A DNA stretch of 64,000 nt from Cordilura impudica (lineage: Eukaryota > Arthropoda > Insecta > Diptera > Scathophagidae), in the NCBI GenBank assembly GCA_963682025.1, contig OY821518.1, forward strand, positions 125,264,800-125,328,799, in the 5' to 3' direction. The translations under genes were made by a program, and so were the position numbers. Under the pieces are notes generated by a model. The model ran no database searches, was not told where the DNA came from, and saw only the letters and a list, made by a program, of their open reading frames with translations. Below, in pieces: positions 33,430 through 44,695 of this stretch. The stretch's first letter is position 1. Each line of letters starts with the position of its first letter.

Positions 33430-35180
33430 TTTGTAAGCCATCCTAATTTCAAAAACAAATAGGTGCTTTTTAAGGTAAGGTACTATTGTTTAAAAAAATA
33501 TATTTTTTAACAAAAGGTACTTTGTTAAGAAAAGATACTTTTTTAAGAAAATCTACTTTTTTAAGAAAAAATAATTTGTTGAGAAAAGGCTCTTTTTTAA
33601 GAAAAGACACTTTATTTACTAAACTGTACTTTTTAAAGAAAATTCACTTTTTTTAAGAAAATATACTTTTTTAAGAAAACGTACTTTTTTTAAGAAAATG
33701 TGCCTTTTATGAAAAGGCACTCTTTTAAGAAGCTGTACGTTAAGAAAGTTAATTTTTTAAGAAATGATGCTTTTAAGAAAAGGTATTTTTTAAGAAAATT
33801 TACTTTTTTGTAAAGAAAATTTACTTTTTTTTAAGATAAGGTACTTTTTTTTAAGAAATGGTACTTTTTAAGATATGGTGCTTTTTTAAGAAAAGGTTCT
33901 TTTTTTTAAGAAAATGTACTTTTTTAAGAAAATGAACTTATTTAAAAACCCTTATTTTTTGATAAATGGTAGGTACTTGTTTAAGAAATGGTAATTTTTT
34001 AAGAAAATATGTTGTTTAAGAAAAGGTAATTTGTTAAGAATATCCCCTTTAATTAGAAACGGTACTTTTTTAAGGAAATGTACTTTTTTAAGAAAAGGTC
34101 TTTTTTAAGAAAAGGTATTTTTAAATATGTACATTTTTAAGAAACGGTACTTTTTAAGAAAAGGTACTTTTTAAGAAAAGGTACTTTTTTTAAGAAAATA
34201 TCCTTGTTAAGGAAATGTATTTTTTAAGAAAAGGTACGTTTTTAAGAAAAAGTACCTTTTTAAGAAAATGTCCGTTATAAGAAATTGTACTTTTATAAGA
34301 AAAGGTACTTATTACGAAAATGTACTTTTTTAAGAAAAGGTACTTATTTTAAGAAAAGGAACTTATTTAAAAAACTTTATTTTTTAAGACATGTTACTTG
34401 TTTAAGAAATGGTACTTTTTTAAGAAAATGTGTTTTGTAAGAAAAGGTAATTTTTGAGAATATTCTCTTTTATTAGAAAAGGTACTTTTTAAAGGAAATG
34501 TACTTTTTTTAAGAAAAGGTCCTTTATTGAAAAAAGGTACTTTTTAATTATGTATATTTTTAAGAAAAAGTACTTTTTAAGAAAATATCCTTTTTAAGAT
34601 AAGATCCTTTTTAAGAAAAGGTACTATTTAAGAAATTGTACTTTTATAAAAAAAAGGTACTTTTTAAGAAAAGGTACTTTTTAAGAAAAACTACTTTTTA
34701 AGAAAAACTACTTTTTTAACAAAAAGGTACTTTTTTAAAGAACATTTATTTTTTTAAGAAATTTTACTTATTTAATAAAACATTATTTATAAAATGGTAC
34801 TTTTTTAATAAAAGGTTCTTTTTTAAGAAATGGAATTTTTTTTAAGAAATTGTGCATGGTTCCTTTTAAAGAAATGGTACTTTTTAAAAAATGGTACTTT
34901 TTTAAGAAACATAACTTTTTTAAGATGTGTTTTTTTAAAGGTTTTTTTTAGAAAAGGCACTTTTTAAAAACGTGTTCACTTTTAAGAAAAGGTCCTTTTT
35001 TAACAAAAGCTTCTTTTTTAAGAAAAGGTACTTTTTTAAGATATTGTACTTTTTTAAGAAAATATACTTTTTAAAAGAAAAGGAAATTTTAAAAGAAAAG
35101 GTAATTTAAAAAATGGGCCTTTTGAAATAAGGTAAATTTTTTAAGAATATGTCCTCTTTTAAGAAGACGTTCTTTTAAGC
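33430..35180 (+). repeat. 1.75-kb minisatellite, unit GGTACTTTTTTAAGAAAA
   Basis: Roughly 85 units of 18-22 bp in one orientation. The core 'acttttttaagaaaa' is well kept and the GGT/TGT spacer varies. It ends at 35178, where a Tc1 coding frame begins mid-gene. Short related arrays lie at 7550-8190 and 49575-49675. The unit contains nested A- and T-tracts, so the DNA may be bent. Confidence 0.9.
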
Positions 35181-35890
35181 AAAAGAAAATTTGTGAGAAA
35201 TATTCTATGAATAAATCCACAATTTCAAAAATTGTGAAGAATTATCGTGAAAGTGGTACGGTGACGGCTCAGCATTAAAGACGGGATATTTTAATAGCAA
35301 CAGACTTTTGAAAATGTCTAAAATTGCTACTTTAAGATGTCACTAACAATATGTGTTCGAACTGTTTCCCAACGAGCTTGAGGCTGGTCTTGGTTGTTAT
35401 CGTCCTGAGAAAAAACCACTGATATCAGAGAAAAATCGTCTGGCTCGCATAAATTTTGTTAAAGAACGGATTTGGAATACTGTTCTCTCTTCAGATGAGT
35501 TTAATTTAAGAGTCCACGATGGAAGAACGTTTTTACGACGACCAAAGGGAAATAGACTGAACCCAAAATCTTCTTATATATAAAAATGGACATTTGTTTA
35601 TTTGTACGTTAGTTTGTTTGTGGTTATAGGAGGCTAGACCACTGGACCGATCGTCTTGAAATTTCCACAGAATGTAACTGCCTTTCCGGAAGGAAACATA
35701 GGCTATATTTTCGCATTTTCCAAGAGGGCGTGGCACCTCCCAAATAAAGTGAATATTTGACATCTAATTTTAATATATAATATATGGAGTACTATAACAG
35801 CAGGATTCTGTACACCATAAAAGTAAATATTTAATGTCATATACCTAGAGTACTGTAATGGAGAAAGCCTTGGAACTCTGTGTGAGTTCA

Positions 35891-36236
35891 TCTATAATAT
35901 TAATAGGCTAGGCGATTTTTTGTTACCGATGTAAGTTTCACAGTTTTACCCCGATTTTGACAAAAAATTTATCATTTTAAAGGTATTTCTTTTTAGCTCT
36001 TACCCAGATTTACAGTTTTTCATCGTCTGGAATATTTTTTTGGAGTTATGATCGTTTAAAGTTGCTACTAACACATACATTATTAATTTATTAATGTATT
36101 TGTGTTAATGTGTTGAGTTTGTTTTCTTAATTTAAAATGAGTTGAATTGTGAAGCATACCTTTAGGGTCTTTGTTATATGAAAAAATAAAATTTCCTAGA
36201 ATTTGCACTTAAATTTCGAGTGCTGGAATCTGCTAG
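35891..36236 (+). mobile_element. Small Helitron-like element (family B), 346 bp
   Basis: TCTATAATATTAATAGGC at the 5' end. The 3' hairpin GCACTTAAATTTCGAGTGC is followed by TGGAATCTG and CTAG, then T. Hairpin plus CTRR is the Helitron hallmark. It lies within the larger Helitron and is therefore younger. Confidence 0.85.
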
Positions 36237-36414
36237 TATGTTTTTAATGTGAGAGGTCGGATAAAAATGGGCGGGATCAGATCAGTGGGTATGGCACCTC
36301 TTATTCAAAAAATATGAAATACTATGTCGGTAATGATAGTCTTGAAACTTTCGACAAGTACATTAATTAACAATGTGAGTAGTTGTGGAAAATATGGGGG
36401 GAATCGTCAAAACC

Positions 36415-36925
36415 GAAAATAGCGAATAACAAAAATCTCCAAAATCAAAAATCGGAAAAAACAAACATCGCCAAATTCAAAATTACGAAAAAAAAAAAAC
36501 AAAAATCGCCAAACCGAAAATCACGAATAACGAAAATCGCCAAAAACAAAAATTACTAGAACCGAAAGTCCCCATAATCAAAAATCACCAAAAGCAAAAA
36601 TCGCAAATAACAAAAATCGCCAAAATCAAAAATCACCAAAAGCCAAAAATCGCCAAAATCAAAAATCGCAAAAACCAAAAATTGCTTAGGCCTAAAATCA
36701 CCAAAAACAAAAATCGATAAAATCAAAAATCTCCAAAATCCAAAATCGCAAAAAACAAAAACCGCCAAAGTCAAAAAAGCAAAAAACAAAAATCGCCAAA
36801 CCTGAAAATCGCGAATAACAAAAATCGCCAAAATCAAAAATCGCCAAAGTCAGTAATCGTCAAGTCAAAAATCGCCAAATCTAAAATTGCAAAAACAAAA
36901 TTCGACAAAAATCGCCACAAATAAA
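36415..36925 (+). repeat. Minisatellite, unit about 11-13 bp (AAAAATCGCCAAA)
   Basis: About forty imperfect units such as 'aaaaatcgccaaaatc' and 'caaaaatcgcgaataac'. The minus-strand frame 36556-36837 is a translation of this repeat, not a gene. Confidence 0.88.
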
Positions 36926-37500
36926 TAAAATAGTTGTCTACATAATGTATTCCCAGTAATTTATTTCGTTACGATGGGTGTAGCGAAGTGTATCAGGTTA
37001 CAGCTAGTATACAAATAAACCTGTTACCTTTGGCATGGCAAAATTATGATATGGGATTGTTTTTCGGGCCAAGGTATGGGTCAAATTCATGTAGTAAAAT
37101 ATATTCTAACTGGATACCTAATGTATCCATATGCGGAGGAAAATATGTCCCTAGTCTGGAAGTTCCAACATGACAATGACCCAAAACACATCTCCAGAGT
37201 TGTAACCGAAAGGCTACAAGTTAATGTACTTAGTGTTTTGGAATGTACAGCCCAATCACCAGATGTTAATACCATATAAAATCTATGGGAAATTGTAGAT
37301 CAAGAAATACGGAAATGAAAATATACAAACGAGACAGATCTCACAAAGCCATAGAGACAGTCATTAACAATTTAATTGACTCTAGGCCTCGGCGTTGTGA
37401 ATCAGTAATAAAAAAATAGAAACCCAACAAAATATTGACACCAAAAATAGAGGAAAAGTTTTCAATTATTGTAAAGGTTTCCGTTGTTTTATCAACAGCA

Positions 37501-37860
37501 TCTATAATATTAATAGGCTAGGTGATTTCTTGTGACCGATGTTTTGTCCTACCGTCTTATCTCGATTTTGACCAAACGTATATTATTTGAAAGGTATTTC
37601 TTTTTAGCCGTTTTGCAGATTTACAGATTTTTAAATTTTTTCCTTTATTTTGAGTAAATTGCATTTAAAGTTTCTACTAACACATACATAAAATTATACA
37701 ATGCTATGCGTGTTTATTAAATTTTTTAATGTTTTTGTAATAAAAATGAGTTCGTTTTTTTGTGTTGATTTGTGAATTGGCTATAATTGATTACCATACA
37801 TTTAGGGTCTTTATTTAATGAAAAAATAAAATTTCCTAGAATTTTCACTCGAATTTCGAG
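37501..37860 (+). mobile_element. Small Helitron-like element (family B), 3' end lost
   Basis: TCTATAATATTAATAGGC start after A. It runs to the hairpin CACTCGAATTTCGAG and stops there, lacking the CTAG end. Flanking Tc1 3' sequence ('tatcaacagca' and 'ttttaagttttgttg') is continuous in the other Tc1 copy at 32920-32950, which confirms the insertion. Confidence 0.82.
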
Positions 37861-37970
37861 TTTTAAGTTTTGTTGTATTTTTCCTGAAGTTCAGCTTTTT
37901 ATGTCAATATTTTTTCTTTTTTTTTTAGTAAATAAAACATACATGTATTGTCACTCACTGTATAATCTCA

Positions 37971-39454
37971 CCAGAAATAGTGAAAATTTTTTATATTTTA
38001 AAATCCGGCCTTCGTGTGTCTGGCCTCTCAATTTGCTATAAAAAAAGGAATTGTGGTACGTATGGCTAAAACGCTGATCATGGGTTAATCAACACATTCA
38101 AAACCACTTATTCTCCGGCCACAATCTTATAATCATTATCACCATCATTAATATTTTAATGTCTTTCTTTTTTAAACGTTATCAACACCTGTATATTTAG
38201 AGTGTAAACCAATACAATACAATACGAGTACAATCAATAACCCCCATTAAAATGAGTATGAACATTTTTAAAACGCCATTCTTTTTTTCAGTCTTTTTCC
38301 CAAAACAATCTTAAACACTTTTACGTAGCCAAACACACACACACACACACATCTATATGCAATCTCACAAAACTATAGTACAAAAAACTAGCTAAACAAC
38401 ACAAATACTACAACAGTAAATTTAAAAAAAAGTTGGCTATCAATATTTATTTGCTGTTGTTGTAGTTGTTGCTGCATAATGTTTTGTTGTTGTTTTGTTT
38501 ACATTATTTTTATTTTAGTTTCAATACGACGGTGTTGTAGCAGTAGTAGAGGAACCAGCAGCAACAATAAAAACAACAACAACAACATCATCATACTAAA
38601 ACTGAGATAATACAAGATAAGTAAACATAGCCTGGTGGCAGCATTGAAAAAAAAAACGACAACAATAACTACAAAAAAAAAACCAGATATGGGCGGCGCC
38701 ATACCATCAGTTTAGTAGACCAATCACAGCAACTTGTTTTTAAATGTGTTTTATAGCCTTTAATGTTGTGTTGCACATTCATTGTCAGTGTGTGTGATGT
38801 CAAATCCATTTAAGTGTAGCATAAAAAAAAGCTTTTGATGCTTGTTGCAATATTGTGATGTTGCAAGTTTGTGTTACTGTTTGTGTGTTTATTTGCTTGA
38901 GCATTTTCGTAAATGTGTGTGGCATTGATAGGGCATTAGGATGTAATAAATCTAAAACACCATCATCAGCAGCCAGAAGAGAAAAAAATGGAGGCGATGA
39001 TAAGTATTAATTTTCTCTTTTTTTTAGAGTTTTAAATATGTTATGTATGATATTGGAATACATGTCATACATACTCACATATCGCTTGAAATATACAACT
39101 TTGGCCAAAAGTTTGAAGCATCCTAACATAGGTGTAGTTTTTTTTTTTTTTTTTTTTTGTAAATTTCCCAATTACTTAATTGGAGCCTAATTAACATAAC
39201 CTAATATTTTGAAATTGTTCAATAAATATATGAAATAGAAACTTCTTTAAATTTAGGAATCTTATGCCTGATTATTTATGTCACATGGCCCCATTTAGTA
39301 TCTCGAATGAAATGCTTGACAGCCGGAAGTGTTTTTTTTTTTTGTCAGTTTCTAAGATGTAATGAAATCATAATTGATAGAAACTGAAGAGATGTCTGTT
39401 GGGGAAATTCTTTGTTGTTAGTGATTCGTGTCATTGTTTTTATGATTGGCATAT
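37971..39454. other. Spacer with CA and CAA microsatellites
   Basis: CA run at about 38334-38350 and CAA/ACA-rich trinucleotide tracts at 38450-38600. Open frames across it are low-complexity translations. No gene or mobile element recognised. Confidence 0.5.
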
Positions 39455-39870
39455 ATCAGTCTGTCGTTCCCTTTGTAATGCATTGAAATATGTATTTGTT
39501 ACCCCATAAAGTATATTATTTTTTTGATCCTTATAATAACTCGGTCGATATAGCGATGTCCGTCCTTCTGTCTGTTAAAATCACGTTCATTGACAAAATA
39601 GTCTATCTATCTGGGTAAACATGGGAAAATATTATTTGTCATTATTTCGAGCATATTGGCATTTAAAATGGGAAAAATCGGATATCATTGTGCCAATATA
39701 TGACCAATATAAAAAAATTCAGTGTGCTTCTTGTTATAATTTTAGTATTAAGTTTATCAAATTGTTTACTTTTTCAAATATTGTACATTAACATTTGTTG
39801 TAAATAGTTCAGTTAGTCCAGATATAATATAATATAAACATAAAACCCAGATGAATGGTATCATAGATTC
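39455..39870 (+). repeat. Interspersed repeat family E, copy 2
   Basis: Matches 530-930, with the same block order: 'gatgtccgtccttctgtctgt', 'ctgggtaaacatggg', 'tcattatttcgagcat', 'tatcaaattgtttact', 'aaacataaaacccagatgaa'. Confidence 0.6.
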
Positions 39871-40593
39871 GTATTTAGCACCCATACTTGTTCGCTCTAA
39901 ATATTTTACGCGACTGTTAAATTACGGAAATGGTTAAAAAAAATGAAATTATAGCATCAAAAGATACAAATTTTATATGAAAATAGAAAAAGTCAGAAAG
40001 AAATTACAAGCATGTTCAGCTGTTTCCCACTTGGTGTTCAATGTACCTTAAGGACACCGATATTATAGAAAGAAACGTGGCCGAAAATACGTAAGTATAA
40101 GTTGTAAGGACCGGAATTCGATTCGCTATGATATGCCGTACTCCCAAGACACTAGCAAACAAGCATCTCCCAAAACCGTAAGACGTCTTCAGGATCCAGA
40201 GCTGAGATACTGCAAGGCCGGAAGGCTGCCATAACCCTTAGAAAGCACCAAAATATGTAAGAAAATTATAGTCGGTCAGACAACCATTATACCATTAGTA
40301 ACGAGAAAAGGTTTTATATCTAACTTTATTAAACTCTTACAATTTTAACATTAACAGTTTATATTTCAATCAAATAGTTTTCAGTACAGTTAATTTCAAA
40401 TAAGAATTCGGTTGAATTCCGAAGAAAAATTATTTTACCTTTTACAATAGCTATTCAAAATTAATTAGTGTCCGTTTGTTTATTTCAATTATTTAAAATT
40501 AAACTACATTATACGCTTGTTTATAAACGGTATTTTCCTTTCTGTGGTTTTTTTCTTTCTTTCAATTTAAAAAAAAATCATTATAATTCAATT
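39871..40593. other. Spacer with a family C-type 5' end fragment
   Basis: At 40254-40310 'tgtaagaaaattatagtcggtc' is followed by non-family-C sequence that resembles 9945-9990 ('acaac-at', 'agtaacgaga/taaaaggt'). The remainder is AT-rich without a gene. Confidence 0.4.
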
Positions 40594-41168
40594 TTATCCC
40601 CTTTACCACTATGTGGTCAGGGTATAATGACTTTGTCTTGAAGTTTGTAACTACCGAAAATATTTGACCTAAATCCATCTTTTATTATACCGATCGAATC
40701 TGAACCGATTTAGTGATGTCCGTCCGTCCGCCCATCCATCTTTGTGCCAGTATAAATTTTGTAATAAAACTATAGGACACAAATATGCATAATTTTGATG
40801 AAATTTGTTATAAAAGCTTCTATTGGCCATAGCATGAACGCTATTGAAATCGGTTCATGCTCAGATATAGTCCCCTTACAAATAAATCTTAAATCTATTA
40901 AAAAATAAAAAAATATTGTACATATTCCTCTCAAATGTGGTTTGTAAATATATGTTTTTGCAAAAAATTGACCTTACCAAGTATGCTCAGGATCGGTTTA
41001 TAAATATAGCATCCAAAATAAACTTTTTCATATCCGAAGGCAAAAAAAAAAAATGAATAACAATGCCACCCAAGTTTGGTTTATGCTTATCTTCTATAGC
41101 TGGATGGTATAAACGCATGGGATAGGGTATCGTATAGTCGGGCTAGATCGATTATTACATTACTTACT
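40594..41168 (-). mobile_element. DINE-1/mini-me-like repeat (family C), inverted copy
   Basis: Begins 'ctttaccactatgtggtcaggg' (complement of the 3' end), with a GTCCGTCCGCCCATCC tract near 40720, and ends with the 'cgtatagtcgggctagatcg' complement of the 5' end. Internal deletions shorten it to 575 bp. Confidence 0.85.
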
Positions 41169-41423
41169 ATAATGTTTATTTCAACTCAAAATGTATATGA
41201 ATTTGAATGATGATGTGTATACATTTCAATAACACAACATGTTGCTGTAACAGATGTTTATAAACATTGTCGTATGTTTGCTTTTGTTAAAAAAAAATAA
41301 TAAAAACAAAGGCAATGTGCAAATTTTGTAATTAATAAAAACGATCTGTTAGATATGTTTTTCGCTTTGTCAATTTTTTTTTTGTTGTTTAAAAATAATT
41401 TAATTTAATTTAATTTAATTTAT

Positions 41424-41816
41424 ACCAATTCTCTGCAATATTTTTGCCTTTTGATAGATTTAAGTAAAGACGGGAAAACCCTTTATTAGGAGACTATGAC
41501 TAAAAGTGTTCCTACAGGGTTTATTTTTGGACAACAATTAGTGTAATTATCAGGCGTATCTAAATTGAAATGATACCAAAGGGGCTAGGCCAGAACAAAA
41601 TTTCATTAAAATCTATTCATATTTGTGACCTGTACTTTGATTGCAAGATTTGTATGAACACACAGATAACAAACAGACGGACATCACTAAGTCCACCCAG
41701 AAAATGATTTTGCGTCTATCAGTATTAAAAAGGCACGTCTTGAACACATATTTATGGTAGTTATATACATCAGCACAGAATCATTATACCCCGACCACGG
41801 AGTGGTATAGCGTATG
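41424..41816 (+). mobile_element. Partial DINE-1/mini-me-like repeat (family C)
   Basis: Covers the middle and 3' part only: 'gcaatatttttgcc', 'tagatttaagtaaagacggg', 'gtgacctgtactttgattgcaag', ending 'cacggagtggtatagcgtat'. An R1-like LINE begins immediately after it. Confidence 0.78.
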
Positions 41817-41839
41817 CAAATAGACTAGATTGAGGTTGA

Positions 41840-42750
41840 TGTCGCAGTAATATGCGACTATTACAAAAACCTCCCTGGAAATGTGTGGGCATCAGATAGC
41901 ACGGGCAAATCGGCAATATGGGCATGTGGTAGCAGCGTTTTAATGGATACTTCAAGCGGCTCAGGATATATATGGGCAAAAATTAATGGCATACATATAT
42001 ATATAGCTGTAACGCCCCTCCTAGTGCAAGCACGGACGAATTCGAACACATGTTGCACAGTCTGGTCAGGGATGCCAGGACTCGAAGCCCAAAGATCATA
42101 GCTGGTGACTTCAATTCATGGGCAATAGAGTGGGGTAGCCTAAGGACGAATAAAAGGGGTTGAATATTACTCGAGGCTTTTTCGAATAGCGAGCTGGTAC
42201 TGGCAAACGAGGGATGTGTACATACATTTAGAGCACGAGGAACAGGATCGATAGTAGAACTTACTTTTGTAAGTAGCACTTTAAAAAAGAACCTATTATG
42301 GCGAGTAAGTGAGCACCACACACAGCGATCATCAGGCAATCTTTGTAACGGCTAAACCCGAGAACAAGAGCACAAATACGAGCGGACGAGGGAACGGGTT
42401 TTCTAGAGGATGGGCATCAAAGAAAGTAGATGAAGCTTGTTTTAACGAAGCTTTCGCTCTAGGGCAAGACCCCCAGGGTAATGTAACTGAAAGGGCAACT
42501 GAGATCGTTGGGGGAATTACACGAGCTTGTGATGCATCCATGCCACGTAGAAGATTATTTCCAAATCACCCGCCAAACTACTGGTGGAACGAAGAGAGAA
42601 GGGAAAGGAGATCAGAGTGCTAAAGAGCTAGGAGGAGAAGTCAACGCGGTAGGGGTAGGCCTGGCTTTGAAGAGAGGCAACTAGAATACCAAAGAGCAAG
42701 AGCAGAACTTAAACAGGCAATACGGAAAAGTAAACGGAAGTGTTTTAAAC
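41840..42750 (+). pseudogene. LINE endonuclease domain and linker, broken
   Basis: The frame at 41850-42000 gives 'NLPGNVWASDSTGKSAIWACG'. A frameshift follows, then 'APPSASTDEFEHMLHSLVRD' and 'IIAGDFNSWAIEWGS', the conserved GDFN motif of APE-type endonucleases. A TGA occurs at about 42161. A second frameshift at about 42315 precedes 'THSDHQAIFVTA', carrying the catalytic SDH motif. The linker includes 'NYWWNEERRERR' and ends in stops at 42620 and 42755. Motifs that normally cut target DNA are recognisable, but the domain cannot be made as one protein. Confidence 0.78.
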
Positions 42751-42754
42751 AAAT

Positions 42755-43924
42755 ATGTTAGAAGCGGATACAGACCCATGGGGAAAGGCATATAGGGTAG
42801 TTAGCGCTCGGTTGAAGGGCGATAAATCGCCACAACTTACATGCCCCATCCTACTGCACCATATTGTGTCATCATTGTTTCCACAACACGAGGAAATCCC
42901 ATTTCACATTTCCAACAGTGACCAAGTTAACGACTTTCCACCCGTAACATCGGACGAAGTCCTTGGAATTATTAAGAAAATCGGAGACCATAAAACACCG
43001 GGGCCAGACGGTATACCAAATAAAGCCCTGAAGCTCGCAGTGAGGAAGAGAACCAATATATTTGTTGAAGTTTTCAACCGATGCCTCATTGAAGGATCTT
43101 TTCCTGAACCATGGAAAAAACAGACTCTGTTGCTACTCCCGAAACCTGATAAACGCCCAGGTGACCCATCGTCGTATCGGCCCATCTGCTTACTTGACAC
43201 CATGGGCAAGATGCTGGAAAAAGTCATATATAACAGACTTCTACCTGTGGCAGAGAGCTCAGAGGGTCTATCCGAGAGACAGTTCGGTTTTAGAAGAGCA
43301 AGGTCGACGGTTGATGCTATCAAGATGGTAACTGATATAGCTGAACCCGCCATACAAGCAAAGGGAGCCGGGAGAAAATACTGTGCAATAATTATATTGG
43401 ATGTCAAAAACGCGTTTAATTGTGCAAATTGGAACCACACAATGATCACGTTAGATGGGCTAGGTGTACCAAGATACCTATTTAGGATAATCTCTAGTAC
43501 TGAAGACGGACAGAAAAGTTATAAGATCACTGCTGGAGTACCACTGGGCCCACTTCTATGGAACCTAATGTACAATGGAGTTTTAGCGGTTAAAGTGCCA
43601 GATGGCACGACGGTGGTCGGCTTCGCGGACGATATTGCCGTAGTTGTAACTGCCAGATATATCGATGAAGTGGAAATGTATGCAAATGAGGCAGCGAATT
43701 CTATCAGGATGTGGCTGATTAACGCGGGACTCCAGTTGGCGGAGCAAAAGACTGAAGTGGTTTTAATAAGCGGGTATAGGAAAATGGAATCTATCAAGAT
43801 TAAGGTTGGACATCACGAGGTAATGTCCAGAGGAGAGCTGAAGTACCTTGGAGTGATGATTGATACCCGACTAACATTCAATGCACATTTAAAGTACGCT
43901 TGCGGCAGAGTAAAAGGTTCTTAA
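42755..43924 (+). pseudogene. LINE reverse transcriptase, 389-codon frame with key motif deleted
   Basis: The longest open frame in the window. RT motifs in order: 'HKTPGPDGIPNKALK' (about residue 76), 'PSSYRPICLLDTMGKMLE', 'SERQFGFRRARSTVDA', motif A 'IILDVKNAFN' with the first catalytic Asp, motif B 'GVPLGPLLWN', motif C 'VGFADDIAVV' with the other two Asp, and 'LKYLGVMID'. Motif B normally reads GVPQGSxLGP; here three codons are missing in frame, as is a segment just before 'TEDGQKSYKITAG'. The frame is therefore open but unlikely to encode an active enzyme. It breaks at 43922, just before the thumb. Confidence 0.88.
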
Positions 43925-43954
43925 TATCAAGTGTTATTAAGTCAATTCTGCTGT

Positions 43955-44010
43955 ATGCAGCACCTGTGTGGTCACCTACACTATGCAGCACCTGTGTGGT
44001 CACCTACACT
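43955..44010 (+). repeat. Perfect 28-bp tandem duplication in the LINE
   Basis: Two adjacent identical 28-bp units starting at 43955 and 43983, each beginning 'atgcagcacctgtgtgg'. A 28-bp duplication shifts the reading frame. It is identical in both units and so recent, or an assembly artefact. Confidence 0.9.
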
Positions 44011-44285
44011 AACTACCAGCTCTCGTAAACTAATGACGTCGGTGTACAGGCTGAGTGCTCTTCGAGTTAGTAGTGCGTACCGAACTACATCAGTTGATGC
44101 GGCATGTGTAATAGCGGGAATGATTCTGGTTGATTAACTGAATGTGAAGCTCGGAGACTGTATGACTCGAAAGGGAATAATACAATTGTTTCAAAACCCG
44201 AAATACATAGGGCGGAGCGCGAAATAACAATGCGTCAATGGCAGACTAGAACATACAAAGATGGATAAATAGACGTCAAGAAGAA

Positions 44286-44627
44286 GTGAACTACCACCTT
44301 ACCCAATTTTTAAGCGGCCATGGCTGTTACAGAAGGTACCTGAACAGATTTGGACATGAAGATTCCCCAATGTGCCCTGGGTGTCCAGGGGAGATAGAGG
44401 ACGTGGAACATATAAAATTTACATGCCCGAGATTCCGCAATGAGCGTGTGCAATTGGAGCAAGATATAGGCAGTCAGATGAGAAAGGAGAACATTCTACA
44501 GACTTTATTAAGATCCGAGGAAAATTGGAGCAGGTTGAATGACTACATAAAAGTTCTGCATGACATATTGAGGGCAGAGGAGCTTAAAAGAAAAGAAATG
44601 AGGAAAGCAAATGTGGTGATTAGCTAA
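44286..44627 (+). pseudogene. LINE C-terminal CCHC-finger region
   Basis: Contains 'LTQFLSGHGCYRRYLNRFGH' and 'CPGCPGEIEDVEHIKFTCPRF', a C-x2-C-x8-H-x4-C finger typical of R1-clade ORF2 C-termini, followed by a charged helix ('DILRAEELKRKEMRK') and a natural stop. Separated from the RT frame by frameshifts between 43922 and 44286. Confidence 0.82.
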
Positions 44628-44695
44628 GGCTATCCTGCCCTGCGACGTAATACCTTAACAGGCAGTCCAGCAGGGAAAATTGGCTAGACTAGGTA

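Larger units (their letters stand above)
35569..37007 (+). mobile_element. Helitron-like element (family A, copy 2) inside the Tc1 gene
   Basis: 5' TCTTCTTATATATAAAAATGG preceded by A. The 3' end reads 'tagcgaagtgtatcaggttacag' then CTAG followed by T. Complement landmarks match 940-1732. It contains inverted copies of the 141-bp unit (35600-35890), a family B element (35891-36236) and a CAAAAATCGC minisatellite (36415-36925). It interrupts the Tc1 frame between 'NPK' and 'LPLAWQNYD'. Confidence 0.8.
35181..37970 (+). pseudogene. Tc1-like transposase relic, split by Helitrons, catalytic Glu is a stop
   Basis: From 35183, 'KICEKYSMNKSTISKIVKNY' is the first helix-turn-helix; its upstream part is missing at the minisatellite edge. 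35353-35568 includes 'EKKPLISEKNRLARINFVKE' and 'SSDEFNLRVHDGRTFLRRPKG' with the first catalytic Asp. A Helitron (35569-37007) interrupts. The frame resumes at 37008 with 'GMGQIHVVK', 'PYAEENMSLVWKFQHDNDPK' (second Asp) and 'SPDVNTI', then TAA exactly where the catalytic Glu of DLNPIENLW should be, then 'NLWEIVDQEIRK'. The 3' non-coding end is split again by a small Helitron (37501-37860). Confidence 0.82.
41817..44693 (+). mobile_element. R1-like non-LTR retrotransposon (LINE), 5' truncated
   Basis: 2.9 kb holding, in order, an apurinic endonuclease part, a reverse transcriptase and a C-terminal CCHC-type finger, all plus strand. The motif set fits the R1/TRAS/LOA group. The 5' end is missing (no ORF1). 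The 3' end runs directly into a DINE at 44696 without a poly-A tail, as R1 elements often lack one. Base composition is visibly richer in GC than the surroundings. Confidence 0.82.

Noticed and set aside
36556..36837. Minus-strand Phe/Asp/Leu-rich frame
   Set aside because: Read-through of the AAAAATCGCC minisatellite.
38499..38702. Hydrophobic minus-strand frame
   Set aside because: Translation of CAA/ACA trinucleotide repeats.
42904..43449. 181-codon minus-strand frame
   Set aside because: Opposite strand of the LINE RT. The plus frame carries all RT motifs.
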